A stretch of 64,000 bases of DNA from Streptomyces zhihengii (GCF_016919245.1 NZ_JAFEJA010000001.1:930001-994000), one strand, 5' to 3'. Shown: positions 42,592 through 51,399, counted from the stretch's first letter. Translations and numbers: made by a program. The notes: a model not told the origin generated them from the sequence alone.

Positions 42592-44533
42592 CCACGCAGA
42601 ACTGCGCCGAGTGCGGAACGCGCGCGGAACCGGGACAGTCGTTCTGCGACGCGTGCGGCGCCGTACTCCGCTGGGACCAGCCGGGCACCCGCCCCGCCCG
42701 CCCCGCGGCCGCCGCCCCTACGGCCGCCGCCCCCGCCGGCGGCTTCCGCGGCACCCGGGCCCGCACCGGCGGCTTCGGCGCCCGCGCCCGTGCCCGCGGC
42801 GGAGCCGCAGGGGGCGGGCACCGGCCGCCCGGACGCGGACGGCGGCCGCACGGCCGTAGCGGCCGGGACGGCGGGGACCGCAGGGACCGCCGCCGGGCTC
42901 ATGGACTCCGCCCGTGCCGCCCGCGCGGCCCGCGCCGCCCGGACCGCCGGCCTGGCGGCGGCACGGCGCGGCGGCCCCGCCCGCGGGCCCGGGGACGGCT
43001 TCGGGTGTCCCGGCGGGCCCGGTGGGCACCGGGGCAGGCGGCCGAGCCCCGGAGCCCGCCCGGCACGGCGACGGCCCCGGTGCGGCGGAGCCGCCGCGGC
43101 GCGACGACGGGCCCGGGGACGGGCAGTGGGCCCGTCGCGACACCGACCACGGGGCCGGCGGCCCGCACGGCGCGACCGGCACCCGCCAGGACGACGCCAC
43201 CGCCTGGAACGCCGGCCCGCACGGTACGACCGGCACCCGCCGGGACGACGCCCCGCGGCGCGACGACGACCACCGCTGGGGCAGCGACCCCCGGCCGGGC
43301 GGTGACGCCTCCCGGCGGGAGGACGACGCCCGCTGGGGAAGCGGCCCCCGGCCCGACGACGGTCACGGCTCCCGTCCGGACGGCCCCCGCCCGGACGGCG
43401 CCACCGCCTGGAACGCCGGCGCGCACGGTACGACCGGCACCCGCCGGGACGACGCCTCGCAGCGCGACGACGACCACCGCTGGGGCAGCGACCCCCGGCC
43501 CGACGACGGTCACGGCAACCGGCAGGCGGACGACGCCCACCGCGGCGGCCCCGCCGCTCCCTCAGGCGCGGACGACGACACCGCGCCCATCCCCGGGGCG
43601 CCGGGTTCGGGCGCGCTCGGGGACACCATGTCCGACCGGGCACGCTCCCTGCTGGTCCCCGTGGCCGACCCGGAGGCCGCGAGCCCCGCGGCGCCGCCCG
43701 CCGCCGCCCCCGTCCTGCCGGGCCGTCCCGACGCGGACCGGCCCGCGGTGCGCGCCCCGGGGCAGGTGCCGGGTGTGCTGAACGGCGCGCCCTGCTCCTG
43801 GTGCTCGACCCCGAACCGTCCCGACCGGCACTACTGCGCGCGCTGCGCGATGCCCTTGGACGAGACCCCCGACACGACCCCGCTCCGCGCCCCGTGGTGG
43901 CGCCGGATCTTCGGCGGCCGGCGCCACGAGACGCCGTGGGCCGGCGACCGGCCCCGGCTGCGGCGGGTCTTCGACCGGATCGGCACCTGGATCACCCTCG
44001 TCGTCGTGATCACCCTGGTGGTCCTCGGCTTCGTCTACATCCCCGACGGCATCCAGGCCTCCCGGGACCACTTCGCCAAGCGCGCACCGGTCGCCCCGGA
44101 CGGGATCACCGCCTCGCGCTCGTACAGCGGGCACAAGCCGCTGCTCGCCTTCGACAAGCGCAGCAACACCTGGTGGGGGCCGGGTGTCTCGCAGTCGGGC
44201 CAGGGCGAGTGGATCGAGGTCACGTTCAGCGAGCCGACCCGGCTGCTGGACGTGATCATCACGCCCGGTGTCTCCGTCCGCGCGGACAAGATCGGCGAGT
44301 CGGCCCTGCCGCACCGCGTCACGGCGACGATCACCGGGAAGGACGGCGCGACCACCACCACGCGCAAGCTGACCCTGGATCAGGGTGCGGGCGCCCAGCG
44401 GCGGCCGTTCCGCGTCGGTGAGGTGACGAAGGTGCGCTTCACCGTCGAGTCGTCCCACGCGGCCTCCGCCGACAAGCAGGTCGCCATCGCGGAGATCGAG
44501 TTCTTCGGCCCCTCCAGCGCGAACCGCTCCTGA
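42588..44533 (+). CDS. cisA: CisA-like zinc-ribbon / membrane / glycan-binding-fold protein, reading frame disrupted
   Basis: The ATG start gives a zinc ribbon (CAECGTRAEPGQSFCDACG) in one frame. The C-terminal half is in another frame: a second ribbon (CSWCSTPNRPDRHYCARC), one membrane helix (WITLVVVITLVVLGFVYIP) and a beta domain like discoidin/NADase-type glycan-binding domains (SYSGHKPLLAFDKRSNTWWG...VAIAEIEFFG). From base composition the coding frame seems to move by +1 near 42740 and again near 42970, inside an Ala/Pro/Gly linker. In S. coelicolor CisA is the membrane protein linking the CIS to cell death and development. Possible explanations are assembly indels, real inactivation, or independent starts (GTG 42914, ATG 43628). 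Confidence 0.75.
43196..43501 (+). repeat. 204-bp-period direct repeat in the cisA-like linker
   Basis: Two near-identical units of about 100 bases (43196-43297 and 43400-43501) encode ATAWNAG(P/A)HGTTGTRRDDA followed by RDDDHRWGSDPRP. A weaker partial copy lies just before (43160-43195). The spacing is a multiple of three, so the frame is kept. Confidence 0.85.
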
Positions 44534-44550
44534 CCGGCCCGGCGCGCCAC

Positions 44551-44590
44551 GCGACGCGCTCCGGTCCCGCAGGGGACCGGAGCGCGTCGC
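44551..44590. terminator. 18-bp perfect hairpin ending the CIS operon
   Basis: Arms 44551-44568 and 44573-44590 are exact complements with a GCAG loop, 18 bases beyond the cisA-like stop and about 100 bases from the stop of the convergent M23 peptidase gene. Confidence 0.88.
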
Positions 44591-44691
44591 CGGAGATCAG
44601 CCGCCCGTGCTGCCGCCCCTCCACCGGTCTGGACCTGGCCGAAACGCGAGCGTCCACACCCTCGTGATCCGTGCCGTCCGGCGGCGTGCGG

Positions 44692-45258
44692 TCAGCCGCA
44701 CCGGTTGGTGCTCTTCTGGTAGCGCACGGTGAAGTCGGGGTAGCTCAGGCCCTGGAGGGTCGCGACGACCACCGCGCCGTTGTGGATCTGCTCGTAGTGC
44801 AGATGCGGGGAGAACTCGGAGGTGGCGGAGGACGCGCCGACCCGGCCTATGAGCTGACCGATCGTCACCTTGTCGCCCGCCTTGACCTCCCGGTCGTACA
44901 GGTGGGCGTACCGGGTCTGCCAGCCGTCCCCGTGCCCGATCACGATCGTGTGGCCGTAGCCGTTGGTGGTGGAGTAGTAGGAGGAGAGCACGGTGCCGCC
45001 CGCGCTCGCGAACACCCGGCGCTTGAAGTCGTCCGGGGTGCCGTTGGCGTCATAGTGGTTCCAGTCGATCGAGTGCCCCGGGCTGTGTCCGTCCCAGTTG
45101 CTGCCGCGCCAGGTCTGGTTGCAGTCGAACGGCAGCTTGAAGGCGGGCCGTGCCAGCGGTTGCACCGCCTGCGGCGCCGCGACGGCGGTCGGAGCCATCA
45201 CGGCGACCGCGCCGGCCGTGGCCACTGTGGCCAGGAGTCGACGGAAACGTCTCTGCAT
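44692..45258 (-). CDS. Secreted M23 family metallopeptidase (188 aa)
   Basis: A Sec signal MQRRFRRLLATVATAGAVAV...AVAAP is followed by a LytM/M23 core. His58/His62 and Asp65 in DGHSPGHSIDW, YAHL, and the SPHLHYEQ box (His152, His154) supply the probable zinc and catalytic residues. GHTIVIGHGDGWQTRYAHLYDREVKAGD is the typical M23 beta hairpin region. It would cut peptide cross-bridges in the cell wall. It is separated from the CIS operon by a strong hairpin and opposite in direction, so it is not treated as a CIS part. Confidence 0.92.
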   Translation of the reverse strand: MQRRFRRLLATVATAGAVAVMAPTAVAAPQAVQPLARPAFKLPFDCNQTWRGSNWDGHSPGHSIDWNHYDANGTPDDFKRRVFASAGGTVLSSYYSTTNGYGHTIVIGHGDGWQTRYAHLYDREVKAGDKVTIGQLIGRVGASSATSEFSPHLHYEQIHNGAVVVATLQGLSYPDFTVRYQKSTNRCG

Positions 45259-45414
45259 GATCTTCCCTTCAGGGGTCGGTGACCCGCTGATTCAAGGGCG
45301 CGATCATGCATGGCGAACAGGGTCCCCGTCGGCCATTTCCCGCCCGGCCCCGGGCCGTGGAGCGGGAGCGTGTGGACACCGGTCCACGGCTGCCGGGCGC
45401 ACGGCCGGCGAGCG

Positions 45415-45467
45415 CCGTCGACGAGGGCCCGCACCCGCGCGTACGCGGTGCGGGCCCTCGTCGACGG
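45415..45467. terminator. 21-bp perfect hairpin after the PNPOx-like gene
   Basis: Arms 45415-45435 and 45447-45467 are exact complements with an 11-base loop, 7 bases beyond the stop at 45474 on the minus strand. The gap to the M23 start (45259-45473) holds nothing else recognisable apart from the M23 promoter. Confidence 0.88.
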
Positions 45468-45473
45468 TCCCGG

Positions 45474-45992
45474 TCAGGTGCTGGTGAGCTTGTCGAGGTC
45501 GGGGGCGTAGACGGTCATCCAGTGCGGGTTCAGCCGGTAGTAGACGACCTCACGGTTCCAGTCGAAGGAGTCGTCGCCGTAGAAGTCCTTCAGGTAGGCG
45601 AGGAGTTCCTGCCAGTCGGCCGTGGCCTCGGCGTCCTCGGGGTTCAGCTCCTCCACCGTGCCGTGGGTGAACACGCCGAGGTCCTCGCCGCGCAGGTGCG
45701 CGACGCTGGCGGCCGGACGGGCCGCGAGATGCCGGGCCTTGGCGGCGTTGCGCGCCGTGCCGAAGTGCCACCGGCCGTGCAGGAAGTGCCCGTCCGCGCC
45801 GCTGATCCGCGGTTCGCCCTTCGCGGTCACCGTGGAGAGGGCGAGCGTGCACATACCGGTGAGGACCCCGGTGAGCTGCGCCGCCGTGATGGTGCGGCCC
45901 TCGACGATCGAGCGGAGGTGTGAGGTCGAGCCGGAGAGGGAGGAGTCGAGGAGGGACTGGAGCCTGTCGAGTTCTTCTGGGGTTTCGCGCAT
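45474..45992 (-). CDS. Pyridoxamine 5'-phosphate oxidase-like flavin-binding protein (172 aa)
   Basis: A split-barrel FMN-binding fold of the PNPOx/F420-oxidoreductase type: CTLALSTVTAKGEPRISGADGHFLHGRWHFGTARNAAKARHL, then EDLGVFTHGTVEELN. The start MRETPEELDRLQ was chosen as the first Met near the domain; no strong ribosome site is seen and an upstream ATG at 46036 is possible. Substrate and cofactor (FMN, F420 or heme) cannot be set from sequence. Confidence 0.85.
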   Translation of the reverse strand: MRETPEELDRLQSLLDSSLSGSTSHLRSIVEGRTITAAQLTGVLTGMCTLALSTVTAKGEPRISGADGHFLHGRWHFGTARNAAKARHLAARPAASVAHLRGEDLGVFTHGTVEELNPEDAEATADWQELLAYLKDFYGDDSFDWNREVVYYRLNPHWMTVYAPDLDKLTST

Positions 45993-46559
45993 ACGGCCAT
46001 CGTCGGCGGTAAACCCGACACCCTCTGTCCTCATTGATGAAGCGGCGGTGAGGTTGCTCCGCGCGGGTTGCCCTCCGTGCCCACGCCTGCGTGGCCGCCG
46101 TCGTCGGCCATCCGCTCGTCGGTCATCCCCGCGTCTGCGCGTAGAGGTCACCGACCCACGCGGAGGCCTGCTCCCCCGCACCCTCACGCCGCCCGACACC
46201 GCCTCCTACCCCCTTACCCCCGGAGGGCTCGGCGTGGCCTTGGTCGCAGCGCTCGCCGACCACTGGGAGCGCGTCCCCTGCCCGCCGAGCGGCAAGGCCG
46301 TCCGGGCGGTGCGCTCGCGCGGGCCGATGCGTGACGACGGCTTCGCGCGGCCTGTCGGAACAGCCTTCCGACGTGTCCGTCCGAACGCGGTCGGGCGCTG
46401 GAAGCGGAGCACGGTGGGACCGGCACGCGTCGGACCGGACCACGCCGCGTCTCCCGTGACGTGTGACCACTGCCCCGGCGGGCACTCGCGGCAGCACGAC
46501 GGGCCGGGCCGCGGGGGTGCGGGCCGGGCGGAGTGTGGTGGCAGGAGGAGGTGCCGGGC
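45993..46559. other. Intergenic region with a possible gene relic
   Basis: This 567-base gap between divergent PNPOx-like and FUSC genes has no intact gene. It holds a plausible fragment of an RsbW-type ATP-binding protein (46132-46323) and the ribosome site AGGAGGAG at 46543-46550 for the FUSC gene. Confidence 0.5.
46132..46323 (+). pseudogene. Relic of an RsbW-like ATP-binding (HATPase) regulator
   Basis: One frame reads LRVEVTDPRGGLLP, then GGLGVALVAALADHWERV and SGKAVRAV, resembling the C-terminal N/G-box pattern of Streptomyces anti-sigma-type ATPases (VEVTD... GRGLxLVxALADRWG... GKTVW). The N-terminal half of the domain is missing or scrambled and no start is available, so it looks like a decayed fragment. 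Confidence is limited because only short motifs match. Confidence 0.4.
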
Positions 46560-47681
46560 GTGGGGATGCGCCGGCTCGGCTGGGAAGTGGAGGCGGGGGC
46601 GGCCGCGGTGCGGCGGGCGTTCGCCGCGCCGGGCAGGGAGCGGGACGCGGGCGTCCAGGCGCTGAAGGCGGCGGGCGCCGCCGTCGCGGCCTGGGCGCTC
46701 GTCGGCTGGTGGTGGCAGGCGCCGATGGCGCTGATGGCGCCCTGGACGGCCGTCGCCCTCGTCCAGGGCACCGTCTACCGTTCGGTGCGCACCGGCGTGC
46801 AGCAGCTGGCGCTGATCACGGCGGGCACCCTCCTCGCCGCGGGCGCGGCCCTCGCCACCGGCAGTGTGATGGGGGCCATTGCGCTCGCCCTGCCGCCCGC
46901 GGCCCTGCTCGGCGCGCACAACCGCTTCGGCGACCAGGGCGTCTACGCCCCCACCACGGTGATCTTCGTGCTCGCGTACGGGACGTTCTCCGGCTACGAC
47001 ATCGCGCACCGGCTCGGTGAGGCGGTGGTGGGTGCCGCAATCGGGATCGGCGTCAACGCCCTGCTGCTGCCGCCGGTGCACCTGCGGGGCGTGCGGGAGG
47101 CGCTCGCCACCATGGCCGGGGAGAGCACCGGTCTGCTCCGGCAGATGGCCGACGACGTCGAGTCCGGCTGCGACGAGGCCGACGCGCGGCGGTGGAAGGA
47201 CCGCGCCGGGAGCCTCACGGCGACGCTGGAGGGCCTGCGCAGCGCACGGACGTGGAGCCGGGAGAGCTACCGCTTCAACCCGGGGCACCGGATGCGCCGC
47301 GGGGCGCGCCGCCCTCCTCCGATCGAGCACGACCTGTACTGGGAACGCTTCATGGAGCGCCTGGCGGCGCTGGTGGACAACCTCGCCGCGGGCGCGGGGC
47401 GGGACCGGGATCTCGCGCTGCCGCCGCCCGCCCGGCTCGGTGTGCTGGCCCGGCTGCTGCGGGCGGTCGCCGATGTCTGCGACTGGGACCGCAGGCGCTG
47501 GGACCTGCCGCCGGGTGCGGCCGACCGCGCGGAGCGCGAGGCGGCGGTCGCCCGGGCCGAGGACGCGTTGGCGGACCTCAAGGCCGGGCTGGTCTCGTAC
47601 GACCAGGAGACGGCCGTGGCACTCGGCGCCGTGGCGGCGTCGGGGCAGCAGCTCCTGGGCCTGGTCCGCGGCGTGGCATGA
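46560..47681 (+). CDS. FUSC family membrane protein / aromatic acid exporter-like (373 aa)
   Basis: The N-terminal half contains a set of hydrophobic helices (AAVAAWALVGWWW, APWTAVALVQGTVYRS, LALITAGTLLAAGAALA, GAIALALPPAALLGA, TTVIFVLAYGTFSGYDI, GAAIGIGVNALLLPP) followed by a cytoplasmic helical half, the layout of half-size FUSC proteins. GTG 46560 is preferred because AGGAGGAG is 9 bases upstream; ATG 46566 is the alternative. Transport of organic anions across the membrane is the family role; the substrate is unknown. Confidence 0.87.
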   Translation: MGMRRLGWEVEAGAAAVRRAFAAPGRERDAGVQALKAAGAAVAAWALVGWWWQAPMALMAPWTAVALVQGTVYRSVRTGVQQLALITAGTLLAAGAALATGSVMGAIALALPPAALLGAHNRFGDQGVYAPTTVIFVLAYGTFSGYDIAHRLGEAVVGAAIGIGVNALLLPPVHLRGVREALATMAGESTGLLRQMADDVESGCDEADARRWKDRAGSLTATLEGLRSARTWSRESYRFNPGHRMRRGARRPPPIEHDLYWERFMERLAALVDNLAAGAGRDRDLALPPPARLGVLARLLRAVADVCDWDRRRWDLPPGAADRAEREAAVARAEDALADLKAGLVSYDQETAVALGAVAASGQQLLGLVRGVA

Positions 47682-47732
47682 GTGGCGTGAGTGGCATGAG
47701 ACCGGTGCCGGCCCGCCGAGGGTGCGCGGGGC

Positions 47733-47832
47733 GGCGGTCAGCCGTGCCGCGGGAAGGTGGGCAGTGGGACGGTCAGCCGCGCGGGGGGCCGGTTGGCTGC
47801 GGGGCGGTCAGCCGTGCCGCGGGGAGGTGGGC
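47733..47832 (-). repeat. 30-bp duplication covering the end of the PP2C gene
   Basis: Copies at 47733-47762 and 47803-47832 differ at one base. The second contains the PP2C stop (47808) and its final residues PRHG; the first would encode the same PRHG-stop. A partial third copy lies between them. Confidence 0.75.
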
Positions 47833-49031
47833 TGCGGCTGTGGTCCGGGCTGTGCGGGGACGAGGGCGGTGTCCCAGTCGAGGCGGAGTATGGCGAGGTC
47901 GTCGGTGTGACGGTCCGCGTTGAGCTTGCGCACGTCCGCGATGAGCTGGTCGAGCAGGGTGTCGGGATCGGTGACCGGCGCCGTGTTGAGCAGGCGCAGC
48001 AGCCCCTCGGTGCCGAGCCGGGTGCGGTGGGTGTCGGTGTGGCCCTCGATGAGGCCGTCCGTGTAGACGGTGAGCGCGCCCCGGGGAGGCAGCGGCACGG
48101 TGGTGGCCGGCCAGAGTTCGACGCCGGGGGCGATGCCCAGGGCGACACCGTGCTGCGCGGGGAGCTCGCGTGTGGTGCCCTCGCTGGTGAGCAGCGGCTC
48201 GTGGTGTCCGGCCAGGTGGAGGGTGACGGTGCGGGCCCGCAGGTCGAGGGTGAGCAGCGTGCAGGTGGTGAACATGTCGGGACGGCCGCGTTCGGCCAGC
48301 AGCATCTGTTCGAGCAGCCGCAGCAGCTCGGGCCCGCGATGCCCCCCGAGGACCAGGGCGCGCCAGGCGATGCGCAGGCAGACGCCGAGGGCGGCCGCGT
48401 CGGGTCCGTGGCCGCTGACGTCTCCGACGACGGCGTGCACCAGGTGGTCGCCGGTCTCGACCACGTCCAGGAAGTCCCCGCCTAGCAGGGCGCGCTCGCG
48501 GCCGGGGAAGTAGCGGGTGGTGGCGGTGGCCGTCGTGGCGCCGAGCATGAGGGGCGGCAGCAGACCGCGCTCCAGGCGGGCGTTCTCCTGGGCGCGCAGT
48601 TCCCCTGCCTGGAGCGCGGCCTTGGCCCGTTCCGCCTGCTTTCGCTGGACGGCGTAGCGGACGACCCGCTGGAGCAGGTCGGGGTCGACCTTGCCCTTGA
48701 CCAGGTAGTCCTGCGCTCCGGTGGCGAGCGCCTCGACGCCCGCGTGGGTCTCGGAGAGCCCGGTGAGCACGACGACGGCGGTGTCCGGTGCCGCCTCCTG
48801 GACGGCGCCGACCAGGCTGAGGCCGGAGCCGTCGGGCAGGTGCAGGTCCAGCAGGACGCAGGCCGCGGGCCGTTCGGCGAGCGCGGTGCGGGCCGCCGCG
48901 AGGGTCTTGTGCCAGACGAGGGTGTGCGACAGGCCGGTGTCGACGAGGAGTTCCTCCACGAGGAGGGCGTCACCGGCGTCGTCCTCGACGAGGAGGATGT
49001 CGTAGTGCTGCTCGGCAGCGGGCGCGCTCAC
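47808..49031 (-). CDS. Receiver - PP2C (SpoIIE/RsbU-type) phosphatase (407 aa)
   Basis: The N-terminal receiver (about 10-130) has the acidic pair LLVEDDAGD, phospho-acceptor Asp62 in VLLDLHLPDG and a conserved Lys in DYLVKGKVD. A coiled linker follows, then a SpoIIE-type PP2C domain with GGDFLDVV, AVVGDVSGHGPDAAALG, ERGRPDMFTTC and LTVYTDGLIEG, where the metal-binding acids are present. It would dephosphorylate an anti-sigma-antagonist on receiving a phosphoryl group. The GTG start overlaps the kinase stop by 4 bases, so the upstream kinase is the likely partner. Confidence 0.93.
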   Translation of the reverse strand: MSAPAAEQHYDILLVEDDAGDALLVEELLVDTGLSHTLVWHKTLAAARTALAERPAACVLLDLHLPDGSGLSLVGAVQEAAPDTAVVVLTGLSETHAGVEALATGAQDYLVKGKVDPDLLQRVVRYAVQRKQAERAKAALQAGELRAQENARLERGLLPPLMLGATTATATTRYFPGRERALLGGDFLDVVETGDHLVHAVVGDVSGHGPDAAALGVCLRIAWRALVLGGHRGPELLRLLEQMLLAERGRPDMFTTCTLLTLDLRARTVTLHLAGHHEPLLTSEGTTRELPAQHGVALGIAPGVELWPATTVPLPPRGALTVYTDGLIEGHTDTHRTRLGTEGLLRLLNTAPVTDPDTLLDQLIADVRKLNADRHTDDLAILRLDWDTALVPAQPGPQPQPTSPRHG

Positions 49032-50656
49032 GAGGTCGCTTCCCCGTCGGTGTCGGGGGTCGTGGGCGTGTGGACGGGGAGGGTGAAGGTGAAGCGGCTG
49101 CCGGGGCGGTGCTCGGGGTCGAGGGCGATGGCGCCCCCGTGGAACTCGACCACCTTCTTGCACATGGCCAGTCCGATGCCGTTGCCCGGGTAGGCGTCCT
49201 TGGTGTGCAGGCGCTGGAAGATGACGAAGATCTTGTCGGCGAAGTCCGGGTCGATGCCGATGCCGTTGTCGCTGACGGCCAGCCGCCACCGGTCGCCGTC
49301 GCGTTCGGCCTCGATCCGGATGCGGGGAGGGGTGTCCGGGGCGCGGAACTTGATCGCGTTCGAGACCAGGTTCTGGAGCAGCATGCCGAGCTGGGTGCGG
49401 TCGCCGAGGACGGTGGGCAGCTCGTCCCGGGTGATGACGGCGCCCGTCTCCTCGACGGTGACGCTCAGCGACTCCAGGACGTTGTCGGCGACGGCCTCCA
49501 GATCGACGGTGTTCTGCTGGTTGTGGACCCGGCCGACGCGGGAGAAGTCGAGCAGGTCGTTGATGAGGGTCTGCATGCGGTTGGCGCCGTCGACGGCGAA
49601 GCCGATGTACTGGTCGGCCCGGTCGTCGAGCTGTCCGCCGTAGCGGCGCTGGAGGAGCTGCGTGAAGCTCGACACCTTCCGCAGCGGTTCCTGGAGGTCG
49701 TGCGAGGCGACGTAGGCGAACTGCTCCAGCTCCGCGTTGGAACGCTGGAGGTCCGCCGTCTGCTCGTCCAGGAGCCTGCGGCTCTCCTCCGCGGCCTTCA
49801 GCTCGTCGACGAGCCGGCGGCGCATGGCCTCGACGTCGGCGCCGAGCGCCCGCAGGTCGGCGGGGCCCGCGGTGTCCACGGGCTGGTCGAAGCGGCCGGC
49901 GGCGACCGTGCGCGCCTGCGCCCGCAGGCGGGCGAGCGGTTCGGTGATGCCGCGGCGTACGCCTTCGAAGGCGAGCAGCGCGAGAAGGGCGACCAGGACG
50001 GCGATCGCGCCGAGGACCGCGTTGCGCAGCAGGGCCGCGCGGTCGAGGGCGTCACGCGCGGAGGACCGGACGTCCTGGAGGTGCTCCTGCTGGGCCTCGC
50101 TCGCGTCGCGGACGGCGTCGAAGAGCCTCTTGCCCTCGGCGGTGGTCGTGTCGGCCGCCTCGGGCGCCGGGGAGTCGGCGAGGGGACGGGCGAAGCGCTG
50201 CTGCCAGGCTTCGGCCGCCGATTCGACGGCGGCGAGATCGGCCAGACCGCGCGAGTCGCCGCGCACGAGCGAGTGGAGTCGCTTCGCCGCCGCCTCCTGG
50301 TCGGCCAGGCCCTTCTCCCAGGGGGCGAGGAATTCCTTCTGGCCCGACAGCCCGTAGCCGCGGACACCGGTCTCCTGGTTGAGCAGCGCGGCTTCCAGCC
50401 GCTCCGCCTCGATCAGCGCGGGCGAGTGGACGTCCACCAGCCGACCGGTGACGTCCGAGGTGCGTGTGAGGGACCACACACCGAGGGCGAGCAGGCCGAG
50501 GAGGACGGCGAGGGCCGTGGACACGCCGACGACGAGCCACTGCCGTGTCGTCCACCGGCCCGCACCCCGATGGTCCTCGCCGAGCCCCTCGCCGGGCCCC
50601 GTGGTTCGGTGGGCCCCTCCGGGCGCTGATGCGCCGTCGACCGTGCTGTCCGTCAT
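49028..50656 (-). CDS. CHASE3 sensor histidine kinase, phytochrome-like kinase core (542 aa)
   Basis: Two membrane helices (about 40-62 and 212-232) bracket an extracytoplasmic CHASE3 domain with ETGVRGYGLSGQKEFLAPW. A HAMP follows (about 233-285), then a HisKA with His319 in QFAYVASHDLQEPLRKV and the HATPase N box LLQNLVSNAIKFR, G boxes DNGIGIDP and GNGIGLAM. The kinase core is of the bacteriophytochrome/Cph1 type. The start MTDSTVDGAS has GGGGAGGGGC upstream. It pairs with the downstream receiver-PP2C gene and the divergent single receiver. Confidence 0.93.
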   Translation of the reverse strand: MTDSTVDGASAPGGAHRTTGPGEGLGEDHRGAGRWTTRQWLVVGVSTALAVLLGLLALGVWSLTRTSDVTGRLVDVHSPALIEAERLEAALLNQETGVRGYGLSGQKEFLAPWEKGLADQEAAAKRLHSLVRGDSRGLADLAAVESAAEAWQQRFARPLADSPAPEAADTTTAEGKRLFDAVRDASEAQQEHLQDVRSSARDALDRAALLRNAVLGAIAVLVALLALLAFEGVRRGITEPLARLRAQARTVAAGRFDQPVDTAGPADLRALGADVEAMRRRLVDELKAAEESRRLLDEQTADLQRSNAELEQFAYVASHDLQEPLRKVSSFTQLLQRRYGGQLDDRADQYIGFAVDGANRMQTLINDLLDFSRVGRVHNQQNTVDLEAVADNVLESLSVTVEETGAVITRDELPTVLGDRTQLGMLLQNLVSNAIKFRAPDTPPRIRIEAERDGDRWRLAVSDNGIGIDPDFADKIFVIFQRLHTKDAYPGNGIGLAMCKKVVEFHGGAIALDPEHRPGSRFTFTLPVHTPTTPDTDGEATS

Positions 50657-50970
50657 GACTGCCCCTCCCCTGCACCGCCTCTCCTGGGGTAGGCAGGCGG
50701 CCAACTGTACCCTCACGGCAACAGTCGTTGTCGGGCGAGGAGGGGACCATCTAAGGTGAGCTCATGCATACTCCCGCCCGTCCACGCCGGTCCGGCTCCC
50801 GCTGGTGACCGAGGCCCCCAAGGGCGCGGCGGCCGTACCGGCCGGCGGCCCCGGACGGACGGTCGCACCGTCGGACCGCGCACCCGCCCCGAGCCGGTGC
50901 GCATGACCGCCTTCCCCCCTTCGAGCCGCCGCCCCGGCGGGCACGGCGCCGAGCGAACCCGGAGCACACA
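50657..50970. promoter_or_regulatory. Divergent promoter region between kinase and single receiver
   Basis: A 314-base gap with no clear gene. A 14-codon frame (MHTPARPRRSGSRW) starts at 50764 behind AAGGTGAG and could be a leader peptide upstream of the receiver gene; this is weak. No operator palindrome stands out. Confidence 0.4.
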
Positions 50971-51399
50971 GTGATGACCGCAGCACCCCCCTACGACGTG
51001 CTTCTGGTCGAGGACGACGTCGCCGACGCCATGCTCATCGAGGACGCCCTGAGTGCTCACGGCGCGCGGAACCTGACGAAGGTGGAGGACGGCGTCGCGG
51101 CGCTGGAGTACCTCCGCGACACGTCGAACCCGCGGCCCGACCTGATCGTGCTCGATCTGAACATGCCCCGGATGAACGGCCGCGAGCTGCTGGCGATCGT
51201 GAAGGCGGACGAGAACCTGCGGTCGATCCCGGTGGTGGTGCTGACGACGTCCTCCGCGCCGGACGACGTGACCGACGCCTACCACCACTACGCCAACGCG
51301 TATGTGACCAAGCCGGTGAACCTCGACGAGTTCGAGCGCGCCGTGCAGAGCATCGACGCGTTCTACCTCGACACGATCACCAAGCCGCCGCGCTCGTAG
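50971..51399 (+). CDS. Single-domain response regulator, Rcp1-like (142 aa)
   Basis: A stand-alone receiver: LLVEDDVADAMLIEDAL, phospho-acceptor Asp62 in VLDLNMPRMNG, Thr in VVLTTSSAPDD and Lys in NAYVTKPVNLDEF. There is no output domain. Rcp1-like receivers are partners of phytochrome-type kinases, which fits the kinase encoded divergently. GTG 50971 or ATG 50974 may be used, both behind GGAG. Confidence 0.94.
   Translation: MMTAAPPYDVLLVEDDVADAMLIEDALSAHGARNLTKVEDGVAALEYLRDTSNPRPDLIVLDLNMPRMNGRELLAIVKADENLRSIPVVVLTTSSAPDDVTDAYHHYANAYVTKPVNLDEFERAVQSIDAFYLDTITKPPRS

Noticed and set aside
44692..45258. M23 peptidase considered as a CIS lysin
   Set aside because: It has a Sec signal, is on the opposite strand and is separated by an 18-bp perfect terminator.
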